DNA of 64,000 bases, taken from positions 496,001-560,000 of the forward strand of contig NZ_OZ038525.1 of the NCBI RefSeq assembly GCF_964036645.1, written 5' to 3'. Each line of letters starts with the position of its first letter. Position 1 is the first letter of the stretch. Positions 25,603 through 33,273 of the stretch are shown here, piece by piece. Position numbers and translations under genes: made by a program. A model generated the notes under the pieces. That model did no database searches. It worked only from the letters and a program-made list of their open reading frames with translations, and was not told where the DNA came from. Source of the stretch: Tenacibaculum sp. 190524A02b (GTDB taxonomy: Bacteria > Bacteroidota > Bacteroidia > Flavobacteriales > Flavobacteriaceae).

Positions 25603-26260
25603 AAAACTCTTCCCTTACATAGTTGCATTAGTATGTGCAACATTATTTTACTCGCATCAATTTATTCCAAAAAGAAGCGAAAGGTATACTATTGCCCAAA
25701 AAGAACATAGGCTTAATAAAAAAGAAAGAACAAAAATTCTAATAGAATTAATAGAATCTACAAAAGGAACGGATATTTACAATAAGTTTCAATTAAGTAA
25801 AAATAAAACAGACAAAGCTTGGGAGGTTTTTCTTGAAGCTAAAAAGGATGAGAAAGTATTTGGTTTTGCTTCGTTACGGTATTTTACTGAAAGGTTCGGA
25901 TTAATATTGTGTTTCTTCTTATACTCGCTTTATAACATTGTCAACTCTTTTTTAAGAGACAAGAAAAATAAAGGAGCAATAATTATTCATACTCTAATCA
26001 TTTCACTATGTTTTTTCTCTTTTTATTGGATATTCCAAAGCTTTCAAGACTTAAATAGAGTTACATATTATTTAATGACAGTATTTGCTGCATCAATGGT
26101 ATCACTTGCTGTATATCTACTTACAAAATATAATAAAGATAAGATTACCAAACTTAGAGAACAGATGTTTACAATATCAATTCATGCATATAGAAATGCA
26201 AAACCTGAGAAGAAAAAAGAAACTTTTCAAATGCTAAAAAAGATAGCACACGATAAATAA
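25511..26260 (+). CDS. Four-TM membrane protein, module copy 1
   Basis: A 249-residue protein from ATG 25511 within the lipoprotein gene. A Lys/Thr/Ser-rich N-terminus (1-30), TM1 (about 34-51), a charged loop (52-125), TM2-TM4 (about 129-147, 156-174, 186-205) and a basic cytoplasmic tail. The layout matches the protein at 26751-27485 though identity is low. No recognised domain; a partner of the upstream lipoprotein by overlap. Confidence 0.65.
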   Translation: MKNYLKYNQSKKKVTSTTEETKETTTVTIYRKLFPYIVALVCATLFYSHQFIPKRSERYTIAQKEHRLNKKERTKILIELIESTKGTDIYNKFQLSKNKTDKAWEVFLEAKKDEKVFGFASLRYFTERFGLILCFFLYSLYNIVNSFLRDKKNKGAIIIHTLIISLCFFSFYWIFQSFQDLNRVTYYLMTVFAASMVSLAVYLLTKYNKDKITKLREQMFTISIHAYRNAKPEKKKETFQMLKKIAHDK

Positions 26261-26295
26261 GTTTTAAAGCTTGTTGTTAATTATTATGGTGTCTG

Positions 26296-26467
26296 CTTTG
26301 GTAAAAAATACCAAAGCACTAGACAAAGCACTGTTAACCCAAGAACCAAAGCAAGATTTAAAGCAAAGCCCAAGCACAGACAAACTCAAAGCCACTATAA
26401 TAAAACAAATAAACAATAAAACAATAAACAATAAACAACAAACAAAGGGTGAGGAAGATTTTAAAAA
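26296..26467 (+). pseudogene. Displaced fragment of the replication initiator gene
   Basis: Nearly identical to 36020-36216: the first 24 bases match, then a 24-base segment present in the parent is absent, then about 85 bases with roughly five substitutions, then about 70 identical bases including the A-rich iterons. The reading frame is intact over the shared part (VKNTKALDKALLTQEPK...) and ends shortly after. It lacks the initiator's N-terminal domain and C-terminus, so it is not a full gene. Confidence 0.88.
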
Positions 26468-26528
26468 ATATATTTAGACAATTTGAAAATTTGTATTAAA
26501 TTTACAATGTGATTTCAAAAAAAAATTG

Positions 26529-26556
26529 AAGATTAGGTTTACCCTAACCTAATCTT
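26529..26556. terminator. Bidirectional-type hairpin
   Basis: AAGATTAGGTT (26529-26539) pairs with AACCTAATCTT (26546-26556), loop TACCCT, followed by TTAC. Confidence 0.7.
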
Positions 26557-26650
26557 TTACTAAGAATTTTTATCGGCTATAACTGATATAATAGTTGTAT
26601 GTAATTAACATATTATAAGTACTTTTACTTCATTAATCTAAAAATTTATA

Positions 26651-26821
26651 ATGATGAAAAAAGTATTACTTATTGCGTTGGTTATCTTATCTACTGTGTT
26701 TATTGGATGTACTGATAATAGTATTGAAGAATTAGAAACTAAAGAAAAAAATGAAATTAAACTCATCGAAAACGAAGAAATCGACGAAGAAGACGACTCA
26801 CCACTTGAAGGTCAAGGTTAA
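26651..26821 (+). CDS. Small acidic-tail lipoprotein, module copy 2
   Basis: 55-56 residues (ATG at 26651 or 26654): signal KKVLLIALVILSTVF, lipobox IGC, then TDNSIEELETKEK and a Glu/Asp-rich tail. Same length and plan as 25438-25602. Its last 71 bases overlap the membrane-protein gene in another frame. Confidence 0.7.
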   Translation: MMKKVLLIALVILSTVFIGCTDNSIEELETKEKNEIKLIENEEIDEEDDSPLEGQG

Positions 26822-27485
26822 AACTTTTTTAATTGGTTTAACCTTTTTAATAGCCTTATTATCACCTTTTTTGCACATGAGCTACGAAAGGCTTTCAAAC
26901 TGGGAGCCTTATAAGTCTCATTATACACAGCATAAGCAAATTATAGATAATTCAAATAATGAAAGGTTGCTTCTTATAAATGAATTAAAAGAAAAAGGAT
27001 TAGTAGATTATGCTTTGAGGTTTGAAAGTATTGAAGAAAAAAAGGCAAGTAAACTAAAAGCATTTTTTACTAAAAGAAAAGGTTTAAAAAATGAATTCTC
27101 TTATTTAGGCTATAATTCATTTAGGTCTTTTGTTTACACGATTGGCTTTCCAATATTTGCTTTTATTCTATCTGTAACATTTTTAATATTAATCCTTAAT
27201 CCTAACACTATTGAAAACTATAAGAAATTATATTTTTTTGCTGGATTAGGGTTTATTTATGTGTCTTCTTTTTGGGTTTTAAGATCATTTTTAACAAAGA
27301 CAGATTTTCCTAAGTGGAGTTACGATATGAGCTTTATTGTATCTGCTTTAATAACGTCTTCTATTGTTTATATCTCCATAGGTGTATTGTCAAAAATAGA
27401 GCAAAAGAAAAAACAAACCCAAAAAGATTTGCAAGATTTAGTATTAAATGGTAATCAGCTTGTTAACCTAATTAAAACCACTTAA
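26751..27485 (+). CDS. Four-TM membrane protein, module copy 2
   Basis: A 244-residue protein. The N-terminus encoded inside the lipoprotein gene is strongly basic (MKLNSSKTKKSTKKTTHH). TM1 about 25-44, a charged loop of about 80 residues, and TM2-TM4 (about 125-147, 157-174, 187-207) followed by a basic/helical tail. Equivalent to 25511-26260 in topology and position. Two bases later a small gene begins. Role unknown. Confidence 0.65.
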   Translation: MKLNSSKTKKSTKKTTHHLKVKVKTFLIGLTFLIALLSPFLHMSYERLSNWEPYKSHYTQHKQIIDNSNNERLLLINELKEKGLVDYALRFESIEEKKASKLKAFFTKRKGLKNEFSYLGYNSFRSFVYTIGFPIFAFILSVTFLILILNPNTIENYKKLYFFAGLGFIYVSSFWVLRSFLTKTDFPKWSYDMSFIVSALITSSIVYISIGVLSKIEQKKKQTQKDLQDLVLNGNQLVNLIKTT

Positions 27486-27486
27486 A

Positions 27487-27765
27487 ATGAAGTCCCCAGT
27501 ACAATTAAGTAACGAAATAGTAAAGCTTAAAGAAGCTTACAAAGAGGGAAGAATCACAAAGCAAGAAGTGATTAATGAGTATAAAAGTATTTTAGATGAA
27601 ATATCCTCTGGTTTGGGAAACTCACATCCCATTGTCATTCAATTGTATAAAATTATGGATGACTTTATTAGCAGACTAGAGAGTATTAAAGTATTAGACA
27701 AAGAGTTAGAAATAGTTAATTCTGAGAAATTATACTTATATAAGAATTTAGAATTACAATTTTAA
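27487..27765 (+). CDS. Small helical protein downstream of module 2
   Basis: A 92-residue, charged, helical protein (SNEIVKLKEAYKEGRITKQE...). It starts one base after the membrane protein gene, so it is co-translated with module 2; module 1 lacks this gene and has the initiator fragment there instead. No recognised domain. Confidence 0.6.
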   Translation: MKSPVQLSNEIVKLKEAYKEGRITKQEVINEYKSILDEISSGLGNSHPIVIQLYKIMDDFISRLESIKVLDKELEIVNSEKLYLYKNLELQF

Positions 27766-27806
27766 AATACAAAAATCAATAAACCAATAACTTAAAAATT
27801 AAATCA

Positions 27807-28226
27807 ATGAAAAAACTATTAATCTTAATAGTAAGTATAGTATTTGCTAATTGCTCAAATTCAGATGACAATTTAAATACTAACTCTTCTGATCCGTTAA
27901 TAGGTAAATGGGCTATTTTATCAATGACAGAAGATGGAAAAAATATATTAAATAGTTGTGATGCTAAATGCAGAATGGAATTTTATACTAATAACACTTA
28001 TAAGTATGATTTATACCAAAAAAAGAACCAAACAGAATGTGAAGGAACTGTTCTTGGTGGTAAATGGGAAAAGAAAGACGATACTACGTATATCTTTCAT
28101 GGAAAAGATAGTAGTCCAGAATTTATATTAAAAAACAATTTGTTAACGCTTTATTCATCTTATAGCATAATAAAAAATGGTGTAAAAGTTGAAATACCAG
28201 AAGTATTAGTGTATAAAAAACAATAG
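27807..28226 (+). CDS. Lipocalin-like lipoprotein
   Basis: A 139-residue lipoprotein (lipobox VFANC, Cys16). The mature part has the lipocalin-like pattern of Bacteroidota lipoproteins: PLIGKWAILSM, MEFYTNNTYKYD, GGKWEKKDDTTYIF. Two Cys pairs may form disulfides. Outer-membrane or surface location; ligand unknown. Likely a prophage accessory gene expressed in the lysogen. Confidence 0.7.
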   Translation: MKKLLILIVSIVFANCSNSDDNLNTNSSDPLIGKWAILSMTEDGKNILNSCDAKCRMEFYTNNTYKYDLYQKKNQTECEGTVLGGKWEKKDDTTYIFHGKDSSPEFILKNNLLTLYSSYSIIKNGVKVEIPEVLVYKKQ

Positions 28227-28308
28227 TGTATGGATTGAAAATACAATCAAAGACCTGATAAAAAACTTACTTTTAAGTATAAAATAAATGAGCAGGTAAA
28301 AGATAATT

Positions 28309-28336
28309 AAAAAGGAGTCTATTTAGATTCCTTTTT
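28309..28336. terminator. Convergent bidirectional terminator
   Basis: AAAAAGGAGTCTA (28309-28321) pairs with TAGATTCCTTTTT (28324-28336) with one G-T pair, loop TT. It overlaps the stop of the repressor gene on the other strand. Confidence 0.8.
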
Positions 28337-29048
28337 TTACATTTATTAAGTCTTTTTTATATACTTCTAACTCTTTTTCCTTTAGTTTTATATTTATCCA
28401 CTTTCTTACAATTTCGCTTTTAGCTAACAATTCTTCTTCGTGAATTAATAACGCATCTTCTATAAGTGAAATTTGACTAGATGTTAGTTTATCTATATCA
28501 GTACTTATGTTTGTTTCATAATTGGCTTTTGACTCTTTTAAAAAGGAAGGTTCATTGTTTTGATCTAAAAACATACTACCATTACCATTTATAAGCCATG
28601 CAATATTTATGTCAGGGAATTTTTTACATATATGATGTATGAAGTCTACTTTTGGAATAGATTCGTTTAAGCAAATTCTTCTTATCTGAACATCCGAATA
28701 AGGAATTTCCATAGATAATGATCTGTAATTAAGTTTTTTTATACTTAGAACTTCCTTGACTCTATCTCCAATTTTAATAAATGTTTTTTTATTAGATAGC
28801 GTGTTTTTTGAAACAGTCATTTCACCATCACCAGTAATTATCCATTTATCATTTAAATCAAATACTTGGGCAAACTTTTTAACGAAGTCTATTGTAAAAT
28901 AATTGTTTTTGTTGTTTACAGCTTGAGATATAGTGCCTTTATTATAGCCCATAGCATTAGCTATATCTTGTTGTGTAGATATAGTTTGGTTTCCTTTTAA
29001 ATACGCTATAGCTTTTTTTAATCTTAATAGAGCTTCGTTTGTATTCAT
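28323..29048 (-). CDS. Double helix-turn-helix repressor-like protein
   Basis: A 241-residue protein with two HTH units. Unit 1 (about 8-75): TQQDIANAMGYNKGTISQAV, ending KWIITGDGEM. Unit 2 (about 90-160): YRSLSMEIPYSDVQIRRI, ending AWLINGNGSMF. Each closes with the W-(I/L)-(I/L)-(T/N)-G-x-G-x-M motif typical of Bacteroidota phage repressors. A helical tail follows (SSQISLIEDALLIHEEELLAKSE) that matches the end of the protein at 29512-29931. No S24 peptidase domain, so induction is not by self-cleavage. Third gene of the leftward repressor unit. Confidence 0.8.
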   Translation of the reverse strand: MNTNEALLRLKKAIAYLKGNQTISTQQDIANAMGYNKGTISQAVNNKNNYFTIDFVKKFAQVFDLNDKWIITGDGEMTVSKNTLSNKKTFIKIGDRVKEVLSIKKLNYRSLSMEIPYSDVQIRRICLNESIPKVDFIHHICKKFPDINIAWLINGNGSMFLDQNNEPSFLKESKANYETNISTDIDKLTSSQISLIEDALLIHEEELLAKSEIVRKWINIKLKEKELEVYKKDLINVKKGI

Positions 29049-29061
29049 TATTACAATATAG

Positions 29062-29478
29062 CTATTTTTGATGCTTTTCTTTGTAGAAAGACCTTAGTTT
29101 TTCAAGAGCTTTTTTGTTTTTCTCTCTATCTTCATCAGTTTCAATATACGCCATATTCATTTTAATATAGTTTCTGAAACTTTCATCTTCTAATAGCTCA
29201 TCTTTTCTTTTTAGTAAGTACTCTAAAAGAAATGGTACTTCAAGAGCTAAATCAAATTCAAAATCATTATCGAGGTTTTTTAACATATTCCCTTTTCCAG
29301 TGACTAACCATTTGGGGTTAATGTCTGGATACCTTTCAATAATTTTCGCTAAAATATCACTTCTAAGATTAGAATTGTTTTTTATTGCTTTATCAATAGT
29401 ACTTCTTGTGTCTATAGATTTTTCAAAATGTAAAACACTGATATTCTTGTGTGTAATATAGTCTTTAAGCCAATTCAT
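29062..29478 (-). CDS. Degenerate HTH repressor-like protein
   Basis: A 138-residue protein. The N-terminal region (DYITHKNISVLHFEKSIDTR) and the closing motif KWLVTGKGNML identify one repressor-type HTH unit; the C-terminal half is helical and charged. Middle gene of three related repressors. It may form mixed complexes with the others. Confidence 0.7.
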   Translation of the reverse strand: MNWLKDYITHKNISVLHFEKSIDTRSTIDKAIKNNSNLRSDILAKIIERYPDINPKWLVTGKGNMLKNLDNDFEFDLALEVPFLLEYLLKRKDELLEDESFRNYIKMNMAYIETDEDREKNKKALEKLRSFYKEKHQK

Positions 29479-29511
29479 TCAATAAAAATTAGATTATTTA
29501 CAAAGTCATTT

Positions 29512-29931
29512 CTAATTTATTGATTTATTTTTTCTATCACGAGCTTCAGTAACACGTTTTAATACTTCAATTTCTTTATGTCCTAATTTTAATTCAAGCC
29601 ACTTTCTAGCTAATTCACTTTCTTCAAAGAATTGCTTCTCATGGTTTAATAATATTTTTTCTCCAAAAGCTATTTGAGAAGGAGTTAGTTTATCTATATC
29701 AGTATTTATATCATTTATTTCATCATTTACCTTTTCACCTGTTAAAATCCATTCTTCAGAAATATTAAAAAAACTGCATATTTTATGCAAAGTACTTGCA
29801 TTAGGCTTGCTGTTTTGTTTTAGTATTCTACTTATTGTAGACTGACTTACATCTATTTTTAAAGAGAATTGGTAAGCAGATAGCCCTTTTTTATTAAGTA
29901 AATAAGATAATCTTGAACTAATTGTATCCAT
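29512..29931 (-). CDS. XRE-family phage repressor
   Basis: A 139-residue protein. A classic HTH lies at 5-60 (LSYLLNKKGLSAYQFSLKID, SQSTISRILKQ) with closing motif EWILTGEKVN; a helical tail (LTPSQIAFGEKILLNHEKQF) follows. It is first gene of the leftward unit and faces the early operon across a 97-base promoter region bearing an ATGCAA-N5-TTGCAT operator, and it carries a second operator copy inside its own coding sequence. Most likely the main lysogeny repressor. Confidence 0.85.
   Translation of the reverse strand: MDTISSRLSYLLNKKGLSAYQFSLKIDVSQSTISRILKQNSKPNASTLHKICSFFNISEEWILTGEKVNDEINDINTDIDKLTPSQIAFGEKILLNHEKQFFEESELARKWLELKLGHKEIEVLKRVTEARDRKNKSIN
29786..29802. promoter_or_regulatory. 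Operator copy inside the repressor gene
   Basis: ATGCAAAGTACTTGCAT: arms ATGCAA/TTGCAT with a 5-base spacer, differing at one spacer base from the intergenic operator at 29957. An adjacent TGCAT-N5-ATGCA (29776-29790) shares an arm. Confidence 0.7.
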
Positions 29932-29956
29932 TAAAGCAATAAATTATCGAAAAATA

Positions 29957-29973
29957 ATGCAAAATACTTGCAT
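29957..29973. promoter_or_regulatory. Operator in the lysogenic/early switch
   Basis: ATGCAAAATACTTGCAT overlaps the TTG of the rightward early promoter, so a bound repressor would block it. Confidence 0.7.
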
Positions 29974-29998
29974 AATACTTTCATTAAATATATATTTG
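29968..29998 (+). promoter_or_regulatory. Early rightward promoter
   Basis: TTG (29968-29970), 20 bases, TATATTTG (29991-29998): consensus Bacteroidota promoter, 30 bases before the first early gene. Confidence 0.75.
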
Positions 29999-30028
29999 TA
30001 TCATCAACAACAACAAAGATAGTAAATT

Positions 30029-30367
30029 ATGCAAACTTTCAGCCAAACAATTACGAATAAGGAGTTAAAGAACTTAGTAAATAGACTAGATGTAGAAGTA
30101 GAGGGAACGGTTACAAGTATTTACTATTCAGAAATAGATTTTGAATTAACAGCTACTTTAAATGTAAATGATTGTGAGTATGATGTTGAGTTATACGGAG
30201 AAGATGAAGAAATAGCTTTAACAGATGAGCAAAAAGACTACATAGCTCATGTTTTAGAATTACACTACTTAAATGTTGTTGAAGATTTCGGAAAGTCATA
30301 CGCAAGGCTTTCTAAAGTAACCGAATCATTCGGAGAGGAAAAAGAAGAATTTAATCAAGCAGCTTAA
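30029..30367 (+). CDS. First early gene, hypothetical acidic protein
   Basis: A 112-residue acidic protein (FELTATLNVNDCEYDVELYG, DEEIALTDEQKDYIAHVL). The strand-rich middle is followed by a helical end. It is the promoter-proximal gene facing the repressor, the place of Cro or anti-repressor genes, but it has no HTH. Confidence 0.65.
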   Translation: MQTFSQTITNKELKNLVNRLDVEVEGTVTSIYYSEIDFELTATLNVNDCEYDVELYGEDEEIALTDEQKDYIAHVLELHYLNVVEDFGKSYARLSKVTESFGEEKEEFNQAA

Positions 30368-30386
30368 TCAACTAAACAACTATATC

Positions 30387-30674
30387 ATGAAAATTAATGT
30401 AAACAATTTCAAAGGTCATTTACTAAATGGGAATCAATACCAGATTAATAGCCCAAGGATAAAATATAGCAGTTTTTATTGTGAATACAATGTAAAGGTA
30501 ACTGTATCTGAATTTATAGATGATTCGTGGTTTGAAATAACTGATTACTCAGTAGAAAGATGGTATAGTAACCCTAAAGACTTTCAGCAAAATATAAGGG
30601 AGTGTTTACTGGAACTAGAGCATAAAATGGGAATAACACTTTTAAAAGGAGAATTAGAAGTAGTAGCAGCATAA
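30387..30674 (+). CDS. Early hypothetical protein
   Basis: A 95-residue protein with predicted beta strands around SSFYCEYNVKVTVSEFI and a helical end (IRECLLELEHKMGITLLKGE). Same operon as the preceding gene. No recognised family. Confidence 0.6.
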   Translation: MKINVNNFKGHLLNGNQYQINSPRIKYSSFYCEYNVKVTVSEFIDDSWFEITDYSVERWYSNPKDFQQNIRECLLELEHKMGITLLKGELEVVAA

Positions 30675-30681
30675 TAAATAA

Positions 30682-30918
30682 ATGGAAACTAAAAAAGTAC
30701 CAACAAAAAAAGACAATCTAAAGAGCTTATACCTTAAGATAGATAACAAAACTAAGTTTTTACAAAGCTTAGCAGACTTTATAGGTAGAAGCCCAAATAC
30801 TTTAAAGAATCATTGGTTCGCAAATTTTTGGAGTGTACCAGATGATTTGATTGATGAAGTTATCATGTTTATGCAGAACTATATCAAGATTCAGGAAGAG
30901 TTAAAAAAAAATAAATAA
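30682..30918 (+). CDS. Early hypothetical protein, possible HTH
   Basis: A 78-residue basic protein. FLQSLADFIGRSPNTLKNHW could be a helix-turn-helix, which would make this a Cro- or excisionase-like regulator. Low certainty. Confidence 0.55.
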   Translation: METKKVPTKKDNLKSLYLKIDNKTKFLQSLADFIGRSPNTLKNHWFANFWSVPDDLIDEVIMFMQNYIKIQEELKKNK

Positions 30919-30995
30919 AAATTAAAAAGCAGTAAAGGCTATATGATTTTTTGAAATCACACAAACTGAGGTTTCGCTGCTTCCTCAAGAATAAA

Positions 30996-31196
30996 ATGAC
31001 AATTCAAGAGCAAATAGCAATAGCGCATCAAATGATTACTGAGGGTAATAGCTTGGTAGAAAAGGGTAACATGATGCTTAAAAATATTTCAAACAAATCT
31101 TACAGGATTGTTGAAGAGGATGATTCCTCAAAAAAACCTCGAAAAAGTGGTTTAACAAACGCTCAAAAAGCAAAACTACTAAAGAGGCTGGGTTAA
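30996..31196 (+). CDS. Small early protein
   Basis: A 66-residue protein from ATG 30996 (an upstream TTG is less likely): helical MTIQEQIAIAHQMITEGNSL, then a basic end (KKPRKSGLTNAQKAKLLKRLG). Possibly nucleic-acid binding; unknown. Confidence 0.5.
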   Translation: MTIQEQIAIAHQMITEGNSLVEKGNMMLKNISNKSYRIVEEDDSSKKPRKSGLTNAQKAKLLKRLG

Positions 31197-31497
31197 AAAT
31201 ATCAATGTCACAATAGGGGCTGACTTGCAAGATATTTTACCAGAAAGACAGTAAAGTTCTTTTAATAAATAATCAAGAGTGGATTTGGCTGTCTACCACT
31301 CTTTTAAAGAGATTAAAAACAAAGGATAGTATGTGTTTAAATTTTCATAAGGTTTTTTTAATAGTTGACTAAGAGTGGTATCACTATCCGCCACTCTTTT
31401 AATAAAAAAAATAAAGCAGTTTTCCCTTTTAAGTTTGGTTAGTTGATTTTTTGGGTGGTTTTAACTGCGACCACCCATTTTAAAAAAAGAAAGAATT
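31197..31497. other. Gene-free leader with three related hairpins
   Basis: Hairpin A: AAGAGTGG (31275-31282)/CCACTCTT (31296-31303). Hairpin B: AAGAGTGG (31371-31378)/CCACTCTT (31391-31398). Hairpin C: TGGGTGG (31452-31458)/CCACCCA (31471-31477). Loops are 12-13 bases with shared CTGTC/CTATC/CTGCG features next to the 3' arm. A and B are followed by T-runs and resemble terminators. No protein-coding sense in any frame was convincing. Confidence 0.65.
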
Positions 31498-31647
31498 ATG
31501 ATACAAATCTTAGAGAAAATACAGAGTCCAGAGCTAACATACTTATTGTTTGCAGGCTTGTTTTTAACAAGCTTAATGATGGTAATATTTTACTTGGAAA
31601 AGGTAAACCTAAACAAAAAGTTAAATAATAGACTAGATAACCACTAA
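31498..31647 (+). CDS. 49-residue single-TM protein
   Basis: MIQILEKIQSPELTYLLF begins a peptide with one TM span (about 14-32, ELTYLLFAGLFLTSLMMVIF) and a basic, Asn-rich tail. It sits 21 bases after the third hairpin. Unknown function. Confidence 0.55.
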   Translation: MIQILEKIQSPELTYLLFAGLFLTSLMMVIFYLEKVNLNKKLNNRLDNH

Positions 31648-31745
31648 CGGTTCTTTTTAAAGAGAAATTCTCTTAAAAGAAAACCAAGAATCCAAAGGAT
31701 GAAAATAATAAAGTAATCCATAACTAATCAAATATAAAAAAAGAA

Positions 31746-32810
31746 ATGGAAACAAATCAATTAGTAACTATAGAAGATATCAATGTAGGTTCTTTACTAG
31801 AGCTACAAGGTTGGAGAGAAAAGCAAGAAGAAATTGTAAAAAAGAACCCTTTTATTACTATAACAGATAATAAAACTTATAAAGAAGCAAAAAAAAGAAG
31901 AACATCACTTGTGTCTGGTAGAACTGAAATACAAAATCAAGATAAACTAATTGCTTCAAAGATAAAAAACTTTAGAAGTAAGGTTTCATTAGTATCAAAA
32001 GAGTTAATAGCTATTACTTTACCACATGAAGAGAAACAGCAACAAGAAGTAAAAAAATACGAAGAATTAAAGGCTAAAGAAAAAGCTGAAAAAGAAAGGT
32101 TGGAGAAGGAAAGAATTGAAAAGATTAAAAACTCTATTCAGGAAATATATAAAGAAAAATCTTTGATTATTAGTCAGCTAAGGTTCGAGGATTTAAAAAG
32201 TTGTAAAATATTAGAGAATTTAAATCAAATAGATACTTCATTTTTTGAAGAATTTGAACTTGATTTTGTAGAGAAAGTAAAAGTATTAACAGGTTTATAT
32301 TTTGATAAAAAAGAGCAATTAGAGATTAGAGAGAAACAAAGATTAGAGAATGAGAAGTTTAGGAAGGAGAGAGAGGAGTTTGAAGCGAAGCAGAAAGAAG
32401 AGGAAGAAAGATTACAAAAAGAAAGAGAACGTATTAATGCTGAGAATAATAAAAGGGCAGCAGAATTAGAAAAAAAAGAAGCTGCTATAGAACAGGAAAG
32501 AAAACGAATAGCGAAAATTGAATCAGATATAAAGGCAAAAGAAGAAAAGGAACGTAAAGTAAAACAAGAGGCTAAACGTAAGGAAGAGGAAGAGATCAAA
32601 AGAAAGAAAATAGAAGAAGATAGGTTGCGAAGATCTGAAGCTTTAAAACCAGATATAGAAAAGATATCAAAATTTATAGAATCATTAAAGTTTACAACAG
32701 AGATTCCAAAGTTAAAAGATGAAGGTCTTAATCTATGGTTAAATGAAACCATAGTTTCATTTGATTGTTATAAGGAAAGTATGAAAGAAGCATTGTTAAA
32801 AATCAATTAA
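31746..32810 (+). CDS. Long coiled-coil phage early protein (DUF1351-like)
   Basis: A 354-residue protein. After an N-terminal part (TITDNKTYKEAKKRRTSLVS) most of it (about 110-300) is Glu/Lys/Arg-rich coiled coil, ending in a compact helical segment. Such proteins usually precede phage recombination genes, as here, where an annealase and exonuclease follow. DUF1351-like by appearance only. Confidence 0.65.
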   Translation: METNQLVTIEDINVGSLLELQGWREKQEEIVKKNPFITITDNKTYKEAKKRRTSLVSGRTEIQNQDKLIASKIKNFRSKVSLVSKELIAITLPHEEKQQQEVKKYEELKAKEKAEKERLEKERIEKIKNSIQEIYKEKSLIISQLRFEDLKSCKILENLNQIDTSFFEEFELDFVEKVKVLTGLYFDKKEQLEIREKQRLENEKFRKEREEFEAKQKEEEERLQKERERINAENNKRAAELEKKEAAIEQERKRIAKIESDIKAKEEKERKVKQEAKRKEEEEIKRKKIEEDRLRRSEALKPDIEKISKFIESLKFTTEIPKLKDEGLNLWLNETIVSFDCYKESMKEALLKIN

Positions 32811-32814
32811 TTAT

Positions 32815-33009
32815 ATGGAACCAAAACTATATAAAGAAGATGGTACAGAAGTAACCAAAAGAGTTGAACAGAAACTAACTCAATTCATTAAAGGCACAGA
32901 TGTACATACTGATTTAGCCAGTTATGAACTAGCAAGAAAAAAGAGATCATATCATTACCCTATTTATAACAGCAATAGAATCTTAATAGGGTTTGGAATA
33001 CCAAAATAA
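32815..33009 (+). CDS. Small early protein
   Basis: A 64-residue basic protein (EPKLYKEDGTEVTKRVEQKL). It lies four bases after the coiled-coil gene, in the same operon. No recognised domain. Confidence 0.55.
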   Translation: MEPKLYKEDGTEVTKRVEQKLTQFIKGTDVHTDLASYELARKKRSYHYPIYNSNRILIGFGIPK

Positions 33010-33014
33010 ACTAC

Positions 33015-33257
33015 ATGATTATAGAAGGTGTAATAACACAGTTAAAAGTGGAAAGTAATCCACCTAAAAGAAAAGTAAAGGTGCAAGAGATAAATGAAAA
33101 TACTTGGTGGGTCGAAGTAAGAGGGCAATTAAGAAAGCAGTGTATTCATTTAAAAGAAGGAGATAGAGTTATAATAAATATAAACTCAAAAGCAAGAGAG
33201 AATAGTACAAACACTTTTAACAACATTATTGCCCAGAGAATAGAAAGAATAAAATAA
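33015..33257 (+). CDS. Small OB-fold-like protein
   Basis: An 80-residue protein, strand-rich with repeated hydrophobic alternation (GVITQLKVES, WWVEVRGQLRKQCIHLKEGD, RVIINI), which suggests a five-strand OB barrel like other small ssDNA-binding phage proteins. Position just before the annealase agrees. Not proven. Confidence 0.55.
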   Translation: MIIEGVITQLKVESNPPKRKVKVQEINENTWWVEVRGQLRKQCIHLKEGDRVIININSKARENSTNTFNNIIAQRIERIK

Positions 33258-33273
33258 AAAACAATATAACAAC

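Larger units (their letters stand above)
26261..26650. other. Gene-free stretch between the two modules
   Basis: Holds a transplanted fragment of the replication initiator (26296-26467) and a terminator (26529-26556). No independent gene seen. Confidence 0.6.

Noticed and set aside
26271..26477. A real 68-residue gene
   Set aside because: Almost all of it is the displaced initiator fragment; the added N-terminal residues and stop come from flanking DNA.
25438..27485. Classical Rz/Rz1 spanin pair
   Set aside because: The membrane protein has four TM spans rather than one, follows the lipoprotein, and lies in the lysogeny-side accessory zone away from late genes.
31443..31628. 61-codon ORF beginning with TTG in hairpin C
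   Set aside because: It starts inside the hairpin, has no hydrophobic or domain pattern, and a better ATG gene with a TM span (31498-31647) uses the same DNA.
32225..32752. 175-codon ORF on the minus strand
   Set aside because: It is a Ser/Leu/Phe-rich reverse shadow of the Glu/Lys coiled-coil gene, typical of antisense frames of such repeats.
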